Source of the DNA: Lota lota
Taxonomy: Eukaryota; Chordata; Actinopteri; Gadiformes; Lotidae
DNA: 64,000 nt
Reading direction: 5' to 3'
Assembly: GCA_026745465.1 (NCBI GenBank)
Contig: JACYXH010000263.1
Span: forward strand, 930,001-994,000
In this document: positions 1-55,941 of the stretch, one piece after another
Position numbering within the stretch: position 1 is the stretch's first letter
How the letters are laid out: each line of letters begins with the position of its first letter
The notes under the pieces: model-generated
Databases searched by the model: none
What the model saw: only the letters and a program-made list of their open reading frames with translations
What the model was told of the DNA's origin: nothing
Position numbers and translations under genes: made by a program

Positions 1-2
1 GT

Positions 3-122
3 AAGGTACACACAGTATAAGATACACACAGTATAAGGTACACACAGGGTAAGGTACATACAGGGCAAGGTACACACACTATAAGGTACACACAGTATAA
101 GATATACACAGTATAAGGCACA
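3..122. repeat. 16-bp minisatellite at window edge
   Basis: About seven copies of a 16-bp unit (AAGGTACACACAGTAT) with point variants such as AAGATACACACAGTAT. It lies inside the intron before the SNAP-like terminal exon, and its left end is outside the window. Confidence 0.8.
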
Positions 123-227
123 AGTTCCCTAACCAGTGTACTATAAAGTGTTCACTATATAGGGATTAGGGAACAAGTGAGCCAATTAGAACAAGGCATA
201 AGAGATGCAGGGAATAGAATGTGATAG

Positions 228-1650
228 TGTTAGTGCCTTGCTCTACCTACTGAGCTACACAGGGAATACAACCCCTAACCCTGCAGTGTTAGTGCCTTGC
301 TCTACCTACTGAGCTACACAGGGAATACAACCCCCAACCCTGCAGTGTTAGTGCCTTGCTCTACCTACTGAGCTACACAGGGAATATAACCCCTAACCCT
401 GCAGTGTTAGTGCCTTGCTCTACCTACTGAGCTACACAGGGAATATAACCCTCACCCTGCAGTGTTAGTGCCTTGCTCTACCTACTGAGCTACACAGGGA
501 ATATAACCCCTAACCCTGCAGTGTTACTGCCTTGCTCTACCTACTGAGCTACACAGGGAATATAACCCCTAACCCTGCAGTGTTAGTGCCTTGCTCTACC
601 TACTGAGCTACACAGGGAATATAACCCTAACCCTGCAGTGTTAGTGCCTTGCTCTATCTACTGAGCTACACAGGGAATAGAACCCTAACCCTGCAGTGTT
701 AGTGCCTTGCTCTACCTACTGAGCTACAGGGAATATAACCCTAACCCTGCAGTGTTAGTGCCTTGCTCTACCTACTGAGCTACACAGGGAATATAACCCT
801 TAACCCTGCAGTGTTAGTGCCTTGCTCTACCTACTGAGCTACAGGGAATATAACCCCTAACCCTGCAGTGTTAGTGCCTTGCTCTACCTACTGAGCTACA
901 CAGGGAATAGAACCCCTAACCCTGCAGTGTTAGTGCCTTGCTCTACCTACTGAGCTACACAGGGAATATAACCCTTAACCCTGCAGTGTTAGTGCCTTGC
1001 TCTACCTACTGAGCTACACAGGGAATATAACCCCTAACCCTGCAGTGTTAGTGCCTTGCTCTACCTACTGAGCTACAGGGAATATAACCCTAACCCTGCA
1101 GTGTTAATGCCTTGCTCTACCTACTGAGCTACACAGGGAATACAACCCCTAACCCTGCAGTGTTAGTGCCTTGCTCTACCTACTGAGCTAAAGGGAATAT
1201 AACCCCTAACCCTGCAGTGTTAGTGCCTTGCTCTACCTACTGAGCTACACAGGGAATATAACCCCTAACCCTGCAGTGTTAGTGCCTTGCTCTACCTACT
1301 GAGCTACACAGGGAATAGAACCCTCACCCTGCAGTGTTAGTGCCTTTCTCTACCTACTGAGCTACACAGGGAATAGAACCCTTAACCCTGCAGTGTTACT
1401 GCCTTGCTCTACCTACTGAGCTACACAGGGAATAGAACCCTCACCCTGCAGTGTTAGTGCCTTGCTCTACCTACTGAGCTACAGGGAATATAACCCTCAC
1501 CCTGCAGTGTTAGTGCCTTGCTCTACCTACTGAGCTACACAGGGAATAGAACCCTCACCCTGCAGTGTTAGTGCCTTGCTCTACCTATTGAGCTCCACAG
1601 GGAATATAACCCTCAACCTGCAGTGTTAGTGCCTTGCTCTACCTACTGAC
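228..1650 (-). repeat. tRNA-like (SINE-head) tandem array, ~59-bp unit, ~24 copies
   Basis: Roughly 24 head-to-tail copies of a 56-60 bp unit. On the minus strand each unit carries a tRNA D-arm/A-box-like motif (TAGCTCAGTAGGTAGAGC) and, about 38 bp on, a B-box-like motif (GGTTCTATTCC or GGTTATATTCC). The layout matches the tRNA-derived head of fish SINEs, but no SINE body or tail is present, so only the tRNA part was amplified. Copies differ by small changes: ACAC or AC before GGGAATA, and one to four C in the AACCCC run. The array runs to within about 25 bp of the splice acceptor of the exon at 1676. The same unit recurs in opposite orientation at 57110-57425. Confidence 0.85.
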
Positions 1651-1675
1651 TGTCCAAACGGTTTGTGTCTTGCAG

Positions 1676-1741
1676 GCTATTCTCAATGTTTCCAGGATCG
1701 ATGCTGCCAACCAGAAAGCCAACAACCTGATGAAACGATGA
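1676..1741 (+). CDS. SNAP-23/25 family SNARE, terminal exon only
   Basis: A short exon preceded by a good acceptor (TTTGTGTCTTGCAG) encodes 21 residues and a TGA stop: AILNVSRIDAANQKANNLMK then R. The RID-x-ANQ-x-A-x-x-L pattern is that of the extreme C-terminus of the second SNARE motif in SNAP-25/SNAP-23. As I recall, the last exon of those genes also begins at this alanine. Family members are palmitoylated t-SNAREs that supply two helices to the plasma-membrane fusion complex. The rest of the gene lies upstream of the window. Little sequence is available, so the exact paralogue cannot be set; another Qc-type SNARE is possible. Confidence 0.6.
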   Translation, partial: AILNVSRIDAANQKANNLMKR

Positions 1742-2540
1742 CTCCTTGGTTCAGTTTTCTATCGTTTTCTGGAACGTTCTGGTATATTGTTATCATCCAT
1801 GCAAATGCATACCACTGCTTAACCCAGGCCATCTTCCCAAACGCAAACATATACGGTCTATTCTGTAGGACGTTCTATGGACATTCTAGAAATATACACT
1901 ATTACCTGTGGTATGTACAATATACAATGTATACAACTATGCCTACTCAATTGGTTATGAAAAGTCGTTTTACTCTCAAGATCTCAATGATTATAGACAC
2001 TTGGTAGACAATGGTGGCCGTGGAGGTTATAGCTCAGTTGAAAATAAAGAACAAGAGCGACACCTAGCGGACAACCCCACGACAGGTCGTGTTTGTCTGC
2101 ACCTCTTGTCCTTCTGTTCCTTCCTGGAGATCTCCTGTACACGGAGAACCCGTCAATTTGTGGCACTTCTAAATTCAACACTTTTACACTGTATTTGAGT
2201 TTGAATTGTTTGCATATGAGTGTACAGCCGTTTATAGATATGTCATTTTATTATATCTAATTAATCGATGTACTTTATTAATCCCAGACGTGAAATTCGT
2301 GATTATGTATTTAACACATAGGGCCTCCATGAATGGGACATTGTTCTATGTGCCTTTCAGTGTGATGCTCTGCGTTACTCAAATGGTTTCTAGATGTGTT
2401 AGGAAGGCTTGTTTATTTAAAAGTGAGTTTAATAGGATAGGATTAATCGTATTAAACACAGGTTCATTTGACTAATTCATGTGCTGTGGTTAACAACCAC
2501 GAACAAAATAACGATTTGTGTGGCGTTAACGACCGAACTT
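1742..2540 (+). other. Probable 3' UTR and downstream flank of the SNAP-like gene
   Basis: AT-rich non-repetitive sequence after the stop at 1739-1741. A candidate polyadenylation signal AATAAA is at 2043-2048. No second gene, RNA or mobile element was recognised up to the CpG-rich stretch that begins near 2540. Confidence 0.4.
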
Positions 2541-3340
2541 CTACTGTTCGTGTTCATGTTGCCGCATGCAGCGCTGGGTCACGTGACTCTTATGAAACGA
2601 TAGTAAGGGCTTGTTGAGGGACTGCGAATTAATTATCAAGAATTCGTGATTGGTGACATTAGAGAAGATCACGGGAGAGGGGGGTGCCGGCGCGCCGTTC
2701 TGCCAAAATGTTGCGCGTTCACGAAAAAACCCAGCGCGCACAGCAGTGTGCGCAGACGCAGTCCCTTTCTTCTCGTCACTGCGAACTTTCGGAGCGCTGC
2801 GGAGGAGGGAAAAATACGTCATTAAAATCGGTAATTATTTCATTCACACACACGAAATGCAACACATTGAATGCAGGTACAACAAACAACCGTGATGTAT
2901 CTTAGTATGTGGTGGAAACGGGTTAAAAGTTAAAGTTAAGACATCATTTATCGCCACATTGCGAAGAACGAGTGATGTGAAGCTAGCCGACATTTCGCAT
3001 TTCTCAAGACACCAGCATTGGGTCGCAGCCGCTACTCGTGTCCCAAAGTCCCACGTGTTCAGGACGGCGACCGCAACACGCACACTTCATCCACGGTAAC
3101 TCCTGCGGTCCGTCATCATGAATCTTGGGCTTAAATGTCGGATTTAACGCAGTTGTTGTTGTTCGAAGCGAGCCGCGGTGCAAACAACCCGAAATGGCGG
3201 AGTGGCGCTGGAGAGAGAGCAACAAAGGGGCGCGGAGAGCGCCGCTGATTGGCTCGCTGGCATCACATGATCACATGTCAAACTGCATGTCACGTGAACG
3301 AATGACACCATTTAGTAAACCGTGTTACAAGGTATTATGA
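2540..3340 (+). promoter_or_regulatory. CpG-rich probable promoter region upstream of the SANT-like gene
   Basis: This interval has far more CpG than its surroundings. It includes a YY1-like AAATGGCGG at 3192-3200 and an inverted CCAAT box (ATTGG) at 3248-3252. It lies between the SNAP-like gene end and the SANT-like coding start at 5875, so it probably holds the transcription start and a non-coding first exon of that gene. No TATA box is seen. The splice from a 5' UTR exon to 5875 cannot be shown from sequence alone. Confidence 0.35.
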
Positions 3341-4170
3341 ATGAAGATTTCGGGCGGTCAAAAGGCTGCAGGGTTGACTCCTAGAAACGAAAGATTGAGA
3401 GACTTTTCCTCAGGTCTTGCCCACAGATTGCACCATAACACCTTCAGTGTAGTACTTAGTAGCTTCAGGAGGCGCACAGTACCCCAACCGGCCGCCAGGG
3501 TTAGAAGCCCTGTTCACCACAGTGCTTGGTCTATGAATGAACTTCAGATTTAGATTCAGACTACTTGATTTATCCCAAGAAGGGCAATTCATTTGCAGCT
3601 TACCCAGTTCCATACACACATCTTAAAAGACTTAAAAAACTCAGACACGACAAGATAGTCAAATGTCAGAGGCCCAGTTGATCAGAGACAAGGAACATAG
3701 GTCAGGACAAGGAAACAACGAGCAGCAGTAAATAAATAAGAGATTTGTTATAGTTCATATAAATAACCCAATTTACAGGAATTTAACAGCTATTTAAAAT
3801 GACTACTATCAGTGTTTAATAGCGGAAGGAGTGAAGGACTTGTAACGCCGGCCTGAAGGCAGTGGACTCACTGGGCAGAACACGTTCCCATTGGCTGGTC
3901 CTTCCTTTGCTTTCTGGGCCGCCTCTCCCAGAGGGAGCACTGCTCTCTTGGCTGGGCTGCAATTAGCACAATACCATTAAGCTATTGTCCTCCACAGACA
4001 ACCCATTAAACCAGCAACTAACTCTAAGAACTAACCAACAACTAACAAATAACTCATAGCAATAATAATTTGTGGTATTTAATAACTGTTTGCTATTCCA
4101 CTTACATTGCAGTTTATCTTCCACAATTTGCCATTCAGTCAGGAGACCCTCTTATCCACAGTACAAGTTT
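3341..4170. other. Unassigned spacer, possibly old mobile-element debris
   Basis: No gene is visible. The stretch at about 3545-3620 (ACTTGATTTATCCCAAGAAG, then a GGGCAATTCATTTGCAG motif) resembles 3' tails of fish non-LTR elements read on the minus strand. The part at about 3820-4000 reads like further element debris. I could not assign a family. Confidence 0.3.
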
Positions 4171-4182
4171 GACTAGAATTGT

Positions 4183-4388
4183 ACTATCTATATATATATC
4201 TATATATATATCTATATATATCTATATATATCTATATCTATATATATCTATATATATCTATATATATATATATATATATATATCTATATATATATATATA
4301 TATATATCTATATATATATCTATATCTCTATATATATATCTATATATATATCTATATATATATATCTATATATATCTCTATATATATA

Positions 4389-4447
<59 letters not shown>

Positions 4448-4482
4448 ATATATATATAGATATATATATATATATAAAACAT
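4183..4482. repeat. (TA)n/(TATC)n microsatellite
   Basis: About 300 bp of almost pure TATA with interspersed TATC and TCTC. The open frames it creates (Tyr-Ile strings) are non-coding. Confidence 0.95.
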
Positions 4483-4594
4483 ATATATAAACACCAGCAG
4501 GCTTACATGGTCATCTATAGCCTATCTTATTGGTTGCCTGGTTGCCTGTAATGATTAAGTTGGAACCTGGACCGTTGCTCTTCTGCCTGTTGAT

Positions 4595-5845
4595 CTCCAT
4601 CAGCTAACCCATCATCTAACCCTAACCCTGATCTCCATCAGCTAACCCATCATCTAACCCTAACCCTGATCTCCATCAGCTAACCCATCATCTAACCCTA
4701 ACCCTGATCTCCATCAGCTAACCCATCATCTAACCCTAACCCTGATCTCCATCAGCTAACCCATCATCTAACCCTAACCCTGATCTCCATCAGCTAACCC
4801 ATCATCTAACCCTAACCCTGATCTCCATCAGCTAACCCATCATCTAACCCTGATCTCCATCAGCTAACCCATCATCTAACCCTGATCTCCATCAGCTAAC
4901 CCATCATCTAACCCTGATCTCCATCAGCTAACCCATCATCTAACCCTGATCTCCATCAGCTAACCCATCATCTAACCCTGATCTCCATCAGCTAACCCAT
5001 CATCTAACCCTGATCTCCATCAGCTAACCCATCATCTAACCCTGATCTCCATCAGCTAACCCATCATCTAACCCTGATCTCCATCAGCTAACCCATCATC
5101 TAACCCTGATCTCCATCAGCTAACCCATCATCTAACCCTAACCCTGATCTCCATCAGCTAACCCATCATCTAACCCTAACCCTGATCTCCATCAGCTAAC
5201 CCATCATCTAACCCTAACCCTGATCTCCATCAGCTAACCCATCATCTAACCCTAACCCTGATCTCCATCAGCTAACCCATCATCTAACCCTAACCCTGAT
5301 CTCCATCAGCTAACCCATCATCTAACCCTAACCCTGATCTCCATCAGCTAACCCATCATCTAACCCTAACCCTGATCTCCATCAGCTAACCCATCATCTA
5401 ACCCTAACCCTGATCTCCATCAGCTAACCCATCATCTAACCCTGATCTCCATCAGCTAACCCATCATCTAACCCTGATCTCCATCAGCTAACCCATCATC
5501 TAACCCTAACCCTGATCTCCATCAGCTAACCCATCATCTAACCCTAACCCTGATCTCCATCAGCTAACCCATCATCTAACCCTAACCCTGATCTCCATCA
5601 GCTAACCCATCATCTAACCCTAACCCTGATCTCCATCAGCTAACCCATCATCTAACCCTGATCTCCATCAGCTAACCCATCATCTAACCCTGATCTCCAT
5701 CAGCTAACCCATCATCTAACCCTAACCCTGATCTCCATCAGCTAACCCATCATCTAACCCTAACCCTGATCTCCATCAGCTAACCCATCATCTAACCCTA
5801 ACCCTGATCTCCATCAGCTAACCCATCATCTAACCCTAACCCTCA
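4595..5845. repeat. 32/38-bp minisatellite with telomere hexamer
   Basis: About 35 copies of a unit containing TGATCTCCATCAGC, TAACCCATCATC and either one or two TAACCC hexamers. Unit length therefore alternates between 32 and 38 bp, and each length occurs in blocks. It ends 30 bp before the start codon at 5875, in the presumed 5' flank or 5' UTR intron of the SANT-like gene. Confidence 0.95.
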
Positions 5846-5874
5846 AACGGTTAACAAGACACTCAGACCTAAAG

Positions 5875-19595
<13,721 letters not shown>

Positions 19596-20420
19596 CCCCC
19601 CTAAACCCTAACCCTGATAAACCCTAACCCTGATTAACCCTAGAGCTCCGAAACCCAGAGATACTCAACACAATTCAGCAGAGCCCAGATCTAGCTAACC
19701 CAGGACCAGTGAACCAAGGTTAATATAATCTAACCCAGGACCAGTTAACCCAGACCAATAGAATCTAACCCAGGACCAGTGAACCCAGACCAATAGAATC
19801 TAACCCAGGACCAGTTAACCCAGACCAATAGAATCTAACCCAGGACCAGTTAACCCAGACCAATAGAATCTAACCCAGGACCAGTTAACCCAGACCAGTA
19901 TAACCTAACTCAAGCCAATATAACCAGTGGTCCATGTTGATGAACTGAACTCTTGTTGTCTTGGAAACTAGGAACATGGCCGGACTTGGTGACTTTGAGG
20001 TCACATGACCCTCTATCTTCTCAGAACATTTTAGGAGGGAAACTGGACTTGATGATAATGGCAATATGTCTGAACCTTTTTTACTGAATCATACTCTGTA
20101 TTGTACTTTATGACTGAAGATTGTTCCCTTGATATAGGAACTGATGTGGAGTAAATTGGGACTCTTCTACTTTGAAGGATTGGACATCCATTGAGAGCGA
20201 GTGAATAAGACTACATTACCCATGATGCCTGGCGCCTTGGCACAGAGCTATTTTAACTGTGTAGAGGTGCTGGTTGTATTATTTTTTATGAATTACATCT
20301 ACTTGTCATCGATTTTACAGCCAGATATAAGATATTTTACACATGGGTTGAAGTATTACTAAATTAACGCGATAACTGCTGTATAATCCAACCTCAAATA
20401 AAGTACTGGAGACAATGCTA
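19596..20420 (+). other. 3' UTR of the SANT-like gene with 35-bp repeats and poly(A) signal
   Basis: Follows the TAA at 19593-19595. About six copies of a ~35-bp unit (AACCCAGGACCAGT, TAACCCAGACCAATAGAATC) lie at 19690-19920. A canonical AATAAA at 20397-20402 probably ends the transcript. Confidence 0.65.
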
Positions 20421-20524
20421 TGTTCATTATTAGCTCCTTATTTATTATTAGAGAGATATACTACCATTATAACCTGTCCCCATACCATTATAACTTGTCC
20501 TCATAGACCATTATACATTAAGAC

Positions 20525-20559
<35 letters not shown>

Positions 20560-20784
20560 CTGACTTGCTCTATAAATAAATGATGGACAGTCTCATCGGT
20601 TGGTGGCTTAGCCACGCCCTCTTTTGTTCTCCACACACACATGCAGAGTCAGACGCACACACTTTACCTGTGCGCTCTAGATAAACTTGTTTGCTGGTCT
20701 CCTTGTTTTCTCACCTCCTATTCCCCTAGTGTCCTTTCCTCCTAGCCTCCTGATCTGCTGGTCTCTGCTGGTCTCCGCTCCAAG
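20421..20784 (+). promoter_or_regulatory. Probable 5' flank and 5' UTR of the rab1-like gene
   Basis: The 364-bp gap between the poly(A) signal of the SANT-like gene and the rab1-like start codon must contain the rab1-like promoter and 5' UTR unless a further upstream exon exists. No clear TATA box is seen. Confidence 0.35.
20527..20555. repeat. Short (GT)n microsatellite
   Basis: About 14 GT units in the spacer between the SANT-like and rab1-like genes. Confidence 0.9.
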
Positions 20785-29253
<8,469 letters not shown>

Positions 29254-29273
29254 GAGCTATTTATTATTATTAC

Positions 29274-29279
29274 AATAAA
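29274..29279 (+). terminator. Polyadenylation signal of the rab1-like gene
   Basis: AATAAA only 21 bp after the TAG stop (29251-29253), implying a very short 3' UTR unless a later signal is used. Confidence 0.6.
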
Positions 29280-29824
29280 ACGTTTGAGCAACCCGGGTTT
29301 CCGAATTCTACACGTGTAGGCCTACTTTTAGCTATGCTAGCTCATAGCTTGACAAATGTTGTTTGGTGGAAATATAAGTTTGGACCTTGTCTATTAAAGA
29401 GAGAGACAAGAGAGACTGATCTATGTTCACAATTAAAACTGTTGCGAGTTATGTTCGTGTTGATTAATGAGGTAATCAATGTAAAGTAAATGTATTTTTG
29501 TAATTCTATTTCTAAAAGACACATGAGTGGACATTACTTTGTTTAAATAGTTAAAATCCCTTTTATAGTAGAACGGGAGTCATGTATAACGTGAATCTAA
29601 TAATTAATAAGATTACATATTATAGAGAAAAGCATAAACTATAGGATATACAAAGATGTAACAAAAGTATATTTAGAACATTGCCATATAGCTATATCCT
29701 ATATAGGATATAGTTATATATAGATATAACCATAGAGTACATTGGATATATAGATACAACTAAAGCCTATTGGAAATAGAGATATGTATATTTATAACAG
29801 AGAGATATATTTCTACATTGAAAT
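29280..29824. other. Intergenic spacer between rab1-like and timm50
   Basis: AT-rich unique sequence with small ATATAGCTATATCC-type palindromic pieces near 29685-29760. No gene or repeat array was recognised. Confidence 0.5.
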
Positions 29825-30061
29825 GTATCACTGGCGCCCGCGCCGCACATTCGAAGGTCAGTAAAAACAAACGAATCCGAAGGTCAACGGAATCTTGACG
29901 TGATTGGCTAAGCAAGTTCAAACTCCGCCCACTTCCTTCTGCCACTGCCTCTGGTTCGCCCCTCCCCATTGTCATTCAGCAGACGCCAGCCAATCAGGTA
30001 CATTCGACCTTAACCATCGTAACACTCGCCGGCTGGCGGTAGCGTCTACTCCCAGTGCAAT
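29825..30061 (+). promoter_or_regulatory. timm50 promoter region
   Basis: The 240 bp before the timm50 ATG are CpG-rich. They contain a CRE-like TGACGT (29896-29901), an inverted CCAAT box ATTGG (29903-29907) and a direct CCAAT (29990-29994), with no TATA box. This is a typical housekeeping-gene arrangement. Confidence 0.6.
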
Positions 30062-52784
<22,723 letters not shown>

Positions 52785-53530
52785 GCCACGCCCACATCAT
52801 CATCCACCAATAGCAGCCCGGCCCTCATCTTCACCGGCCAGTAGTGGACAGTTTTGGCGGTGGGGATGAGCACTACTGTCCAATGGTCGTGACAACAAAT
52901 CATGTCTGGGTGGGCGGTGCTGCAAGGACATTGGTTAACTTCTGCATCAATGGGTGGGGGCTCTTCTAGGTTCCTGGTTGCTCATTGGTCAGTTTTTAGT
53001 TGTCACTTGACTCCTAGAAGCTGGGGGATTTTGGAGCCTGCAGTTGGTCTCAGGGAGCACGACGAGACCAGAGCACCATCGGCTCTCCCGCTCTGGTCCG
53101 GCTCTCCGGCCCTCAGACTCTGACCCCGGAGCCTCAGGGCTCCCAGGGGCCCCCCTCCACCCGGGACCCTCCCCCCCTCCACCTCTCCTATCTGTGATGT
53201 TATGTATATATATTCTATTGAATGTTCTCTGTCTCTCATTGTTGGAGAACATCTTGGGACTACCTACTTCCAAACTAAGTTGAAGATGTCTTGTCTCGGT
53301 TTGAAGTCATATTGATGGATGTTTGGTGAGGAGCTCAGCGAATGACAAAGGAGCAGACAAACTGTACAAGTCAATCCCTGGCCAGTGAAGATAGAGTGGT
53401 CGCTCTGCTGGGATCAGCTCCCTGCTGTGATGTCATCACCCCTGTCCTGAGCGGTTTTCATGAAGTCTTCTTTATTCACACAGTACAACAGGATGTGACT
53501 CATCCAAACATCTTGTCAATAAAAACACCA
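52785..53530 (+). other. 3' UTR of timm50
   Basis: Follows the TGA at 52782-52784. A polyadenylation signal AATAAA at 53518-53523 probably ends the transcript; a second AATAAA is near 53935. GC-rich in its first half. Confidence 0.6.
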
Positions 53531-53584
53531 TACAAGTATTTTTTAGTCATCTCCTGGGAGTCATCGAAGAACTAGATACGTAAC

Positions 53585-53775
53585 ATGGCTAATTACGCTA
53601 GCTAGCTACACTACGTGGCATGAGATGGAGAGCTAGCTAGCTGCGTGACATGGCGGTGAGCTAGCTACAAGTCGTGTAGCTAGTCTACTGCCATGTCACG
53701 CAGCTAGCTACACGACAACTCGTTGAGCAAGCTTGCTAAGCAACATGGCGGTGAGCATGCTAGCTAGCTAACGAA
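53585..53775. repeat. GCTAGC-rich inverted repeats downstream of timm50
   Basis: Many GCTAGCTAGC tetramer strings with inverted copies. AGCTAGCTGCGTGACATGGC near 53636 pairs with GCCATGTCACGCAGCTAGCT near 53691, giving a large imperfect hairpin. Confidence 0.75.
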
Positions 53776-54356
53776 ATGCAGGCAGATATCAAGCCCTTGT
53801 AACCAGTGTGTGACCCGCTCCCAACCATGGAACCACTATGGCTGCCCCATTGCATTGTGGGCCAGGAAGATGTGGCTACTACAACCACAAAACTCTGACG
53901 TGTTAGTTTGGCAAGAGGTGGACTTTTGTTCCTTAATAAAAAATTAAAAAAAACAGCAGTCTTTCTGTTCTGTTTTTAATAGCTGTACACACCCATGATT
54001 CCATTCACTCCTCAGATTTAATATAGCCCTGATACGCATGTTATTCACCTCTGAACGTTTAGATAAGCACATGTTGGACTTTATAGGATAGATGGTCTAC
54101 TTGTGTTTTTGATCCAGAGGGAAATGCTTCCCAGTGGCAATGGCGTACCCATAAACATGGCGGAAACTGACAAAGATGAAACGATGGCTTTAGTGTAAAT
54201 AGCTCCAACATAAGATACTTTATTTATTCAGGTATGTAGGCCTGTCTCTAATAGCCAGCCTACCCACGTGAGTATAGCATGCATTCTGCAATACAGACTT
54301 CCCTCAGTTAACCTGGGTGGTAATGGATGCTTTCACTCCCTAACCCTTGATTAGTA

Positions 54357-55346
54357 CGGAAGCGTAATGCATTCACTTAAGAAAAAAAAATATGCTCTGT
54401 TTTTCTGAATTAACGAGTATTATCTCAGAGTTTTGAGAAAGGTCTTCATGGGGGGAAAATCTGTTCTTGTTTTTCTCAAATAATGAGATACCTCAAAATA
54501 CAGAAGCTGTCATTCACCTGGGGGTTAGGGTTCATAGGGTTAGGGTTCATAGGGTTAGGGTTCATAGGGTTAGGGTTCATAGGCGCAAACATGGCCGCCT
54601 GTTGAGTTGAATCCAGTTTTATTAAGGTTTATGTTTATATATTTATTAGATACTCATGGTCACCAGTAATATTGATGGGATTATTGATGGGAGGTACTCG
54701 TTGTCACCAGTAATATTGATGGGATTATTGATGGGAGGTACTCGTGGTCACCAGTAATATTGATGGGATTATTGATGGGAGGTACTCGTTGTCACCAGTA
54801 ATATTGATGGGATTGTTGTTGGGAGGTACTCGTGGTCACCAGTAATATTGATGGGATTGTTGTTGGGAGGTACTTATGGTCACCAGTAATATTGATGGGA
54901 TTGTTGTTGGGAGGTACTCGTTGTCACCAGTAATATTGATGGGATTGTTGTTGGGAGGTACTCGTGGTCACCAGTAATATTGATGGGATTGTTGGGAGGT
55001 ACTCGTCACCAGTAATATTGATGGGATTGTTGTTAGTTTGTCCACTTCAGACCTTCAGGACTTTGGGGTTGTTCAGACAGAAAGCCCATTATGATCTGCT
55101 GGACGTTTCTCCTGGATCAGTTGAACCGATACGCTTCACGGATCTGAAATGCATGAAGCGAACAGTTCGATGGCATAATTTGACCTTTTAACTAACACCT
55201 TAGACAGCTTATATCGACCCCGTACTTGAAAGCGCCTTTGGAGGGTTAGGCTGATTAGCAGGGGAGAGTTTCTCGCATGATTTTGAGGTATCTCATTCAG
55301 AAAAACAAGCAGAATTTATTTCTCAAGTGAATGCATTACGCTTCCG
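54357..55346. mobile_element. ~990-bp element with inverted ends (MITE-like)
   Basis: The left end CGGAAGCGTAATGCATTCAC is matched in reverse at the right end (GTGAATGCATTACGCTTCCG, ending 55346). Further inside, both sides carry GTTTTTCTGAAT and GAGATACCTCAAAAT in inverted arrangement. The interior holds a telomere-like GGGTTAGGGTTCATA repeat (~54522-54582), a 44-bp minisatellite and no transposase. No convincing target duplication was seen. Confidence 0.6.
54650..55031. repeat. 44-bp minisatellite in the inverted-end element
   Basis: About nine copies of a unit with TAATATTGATGGGATTATTG and GGAGGTACTCG, then TGGTCACCAG or TTGTCACCAG. Confidence 0.93.
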
Positions 55347-55599
55347 CAGATAAGTGGCCAATAACGGGTTCTTCGATAGTCGGGCGCTTTATAAGCGTGT
55401 TAGATCACTGAGTTCAAGACTGAAGACGACATGAAGTATTGTGTGATTAATGATTAATGCTCTGTTAACATTGACGGATTGAACGATTACAGATCGTCTT
55501 TACTGTTTATTCTTCCAACTGACTAAAGTAAAGAGCAATAAACACACCAAGATATTTAGATCAACACATTAGCTGTTTAATGATGCAAAGAAATTAGAG

Positions 55600-55722
<123 letters not shown>

Positions 55723-55734
55723 AACCCGTAAACG

Positions 55735-55891
55735 GCCTAAGTGATGTTAATGCCACCGTTTGACGCCGGCGCTTGAAAGCGGTGAGCGCGAGGTCGCACC
55801 TACCTGCAAACTGTGACGTGACAAACTCCAGCGCGAGCACGCACACCTCCACACGTGCCTGAGGCATGTCAGCGGAAGCTTTCTTGGGAAC

Positions 55892-55941
<50 letters not shown>

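Noticed and set aside
228..1650. Cluster of true tRNA genes
   Set aside because: Units have A- and B-box-like motifs but no acceptor stem pairing and no plausible anticodon arm, and the 58-60 bp period is shorter than a tRNA. Treated as SINE-head repeats.
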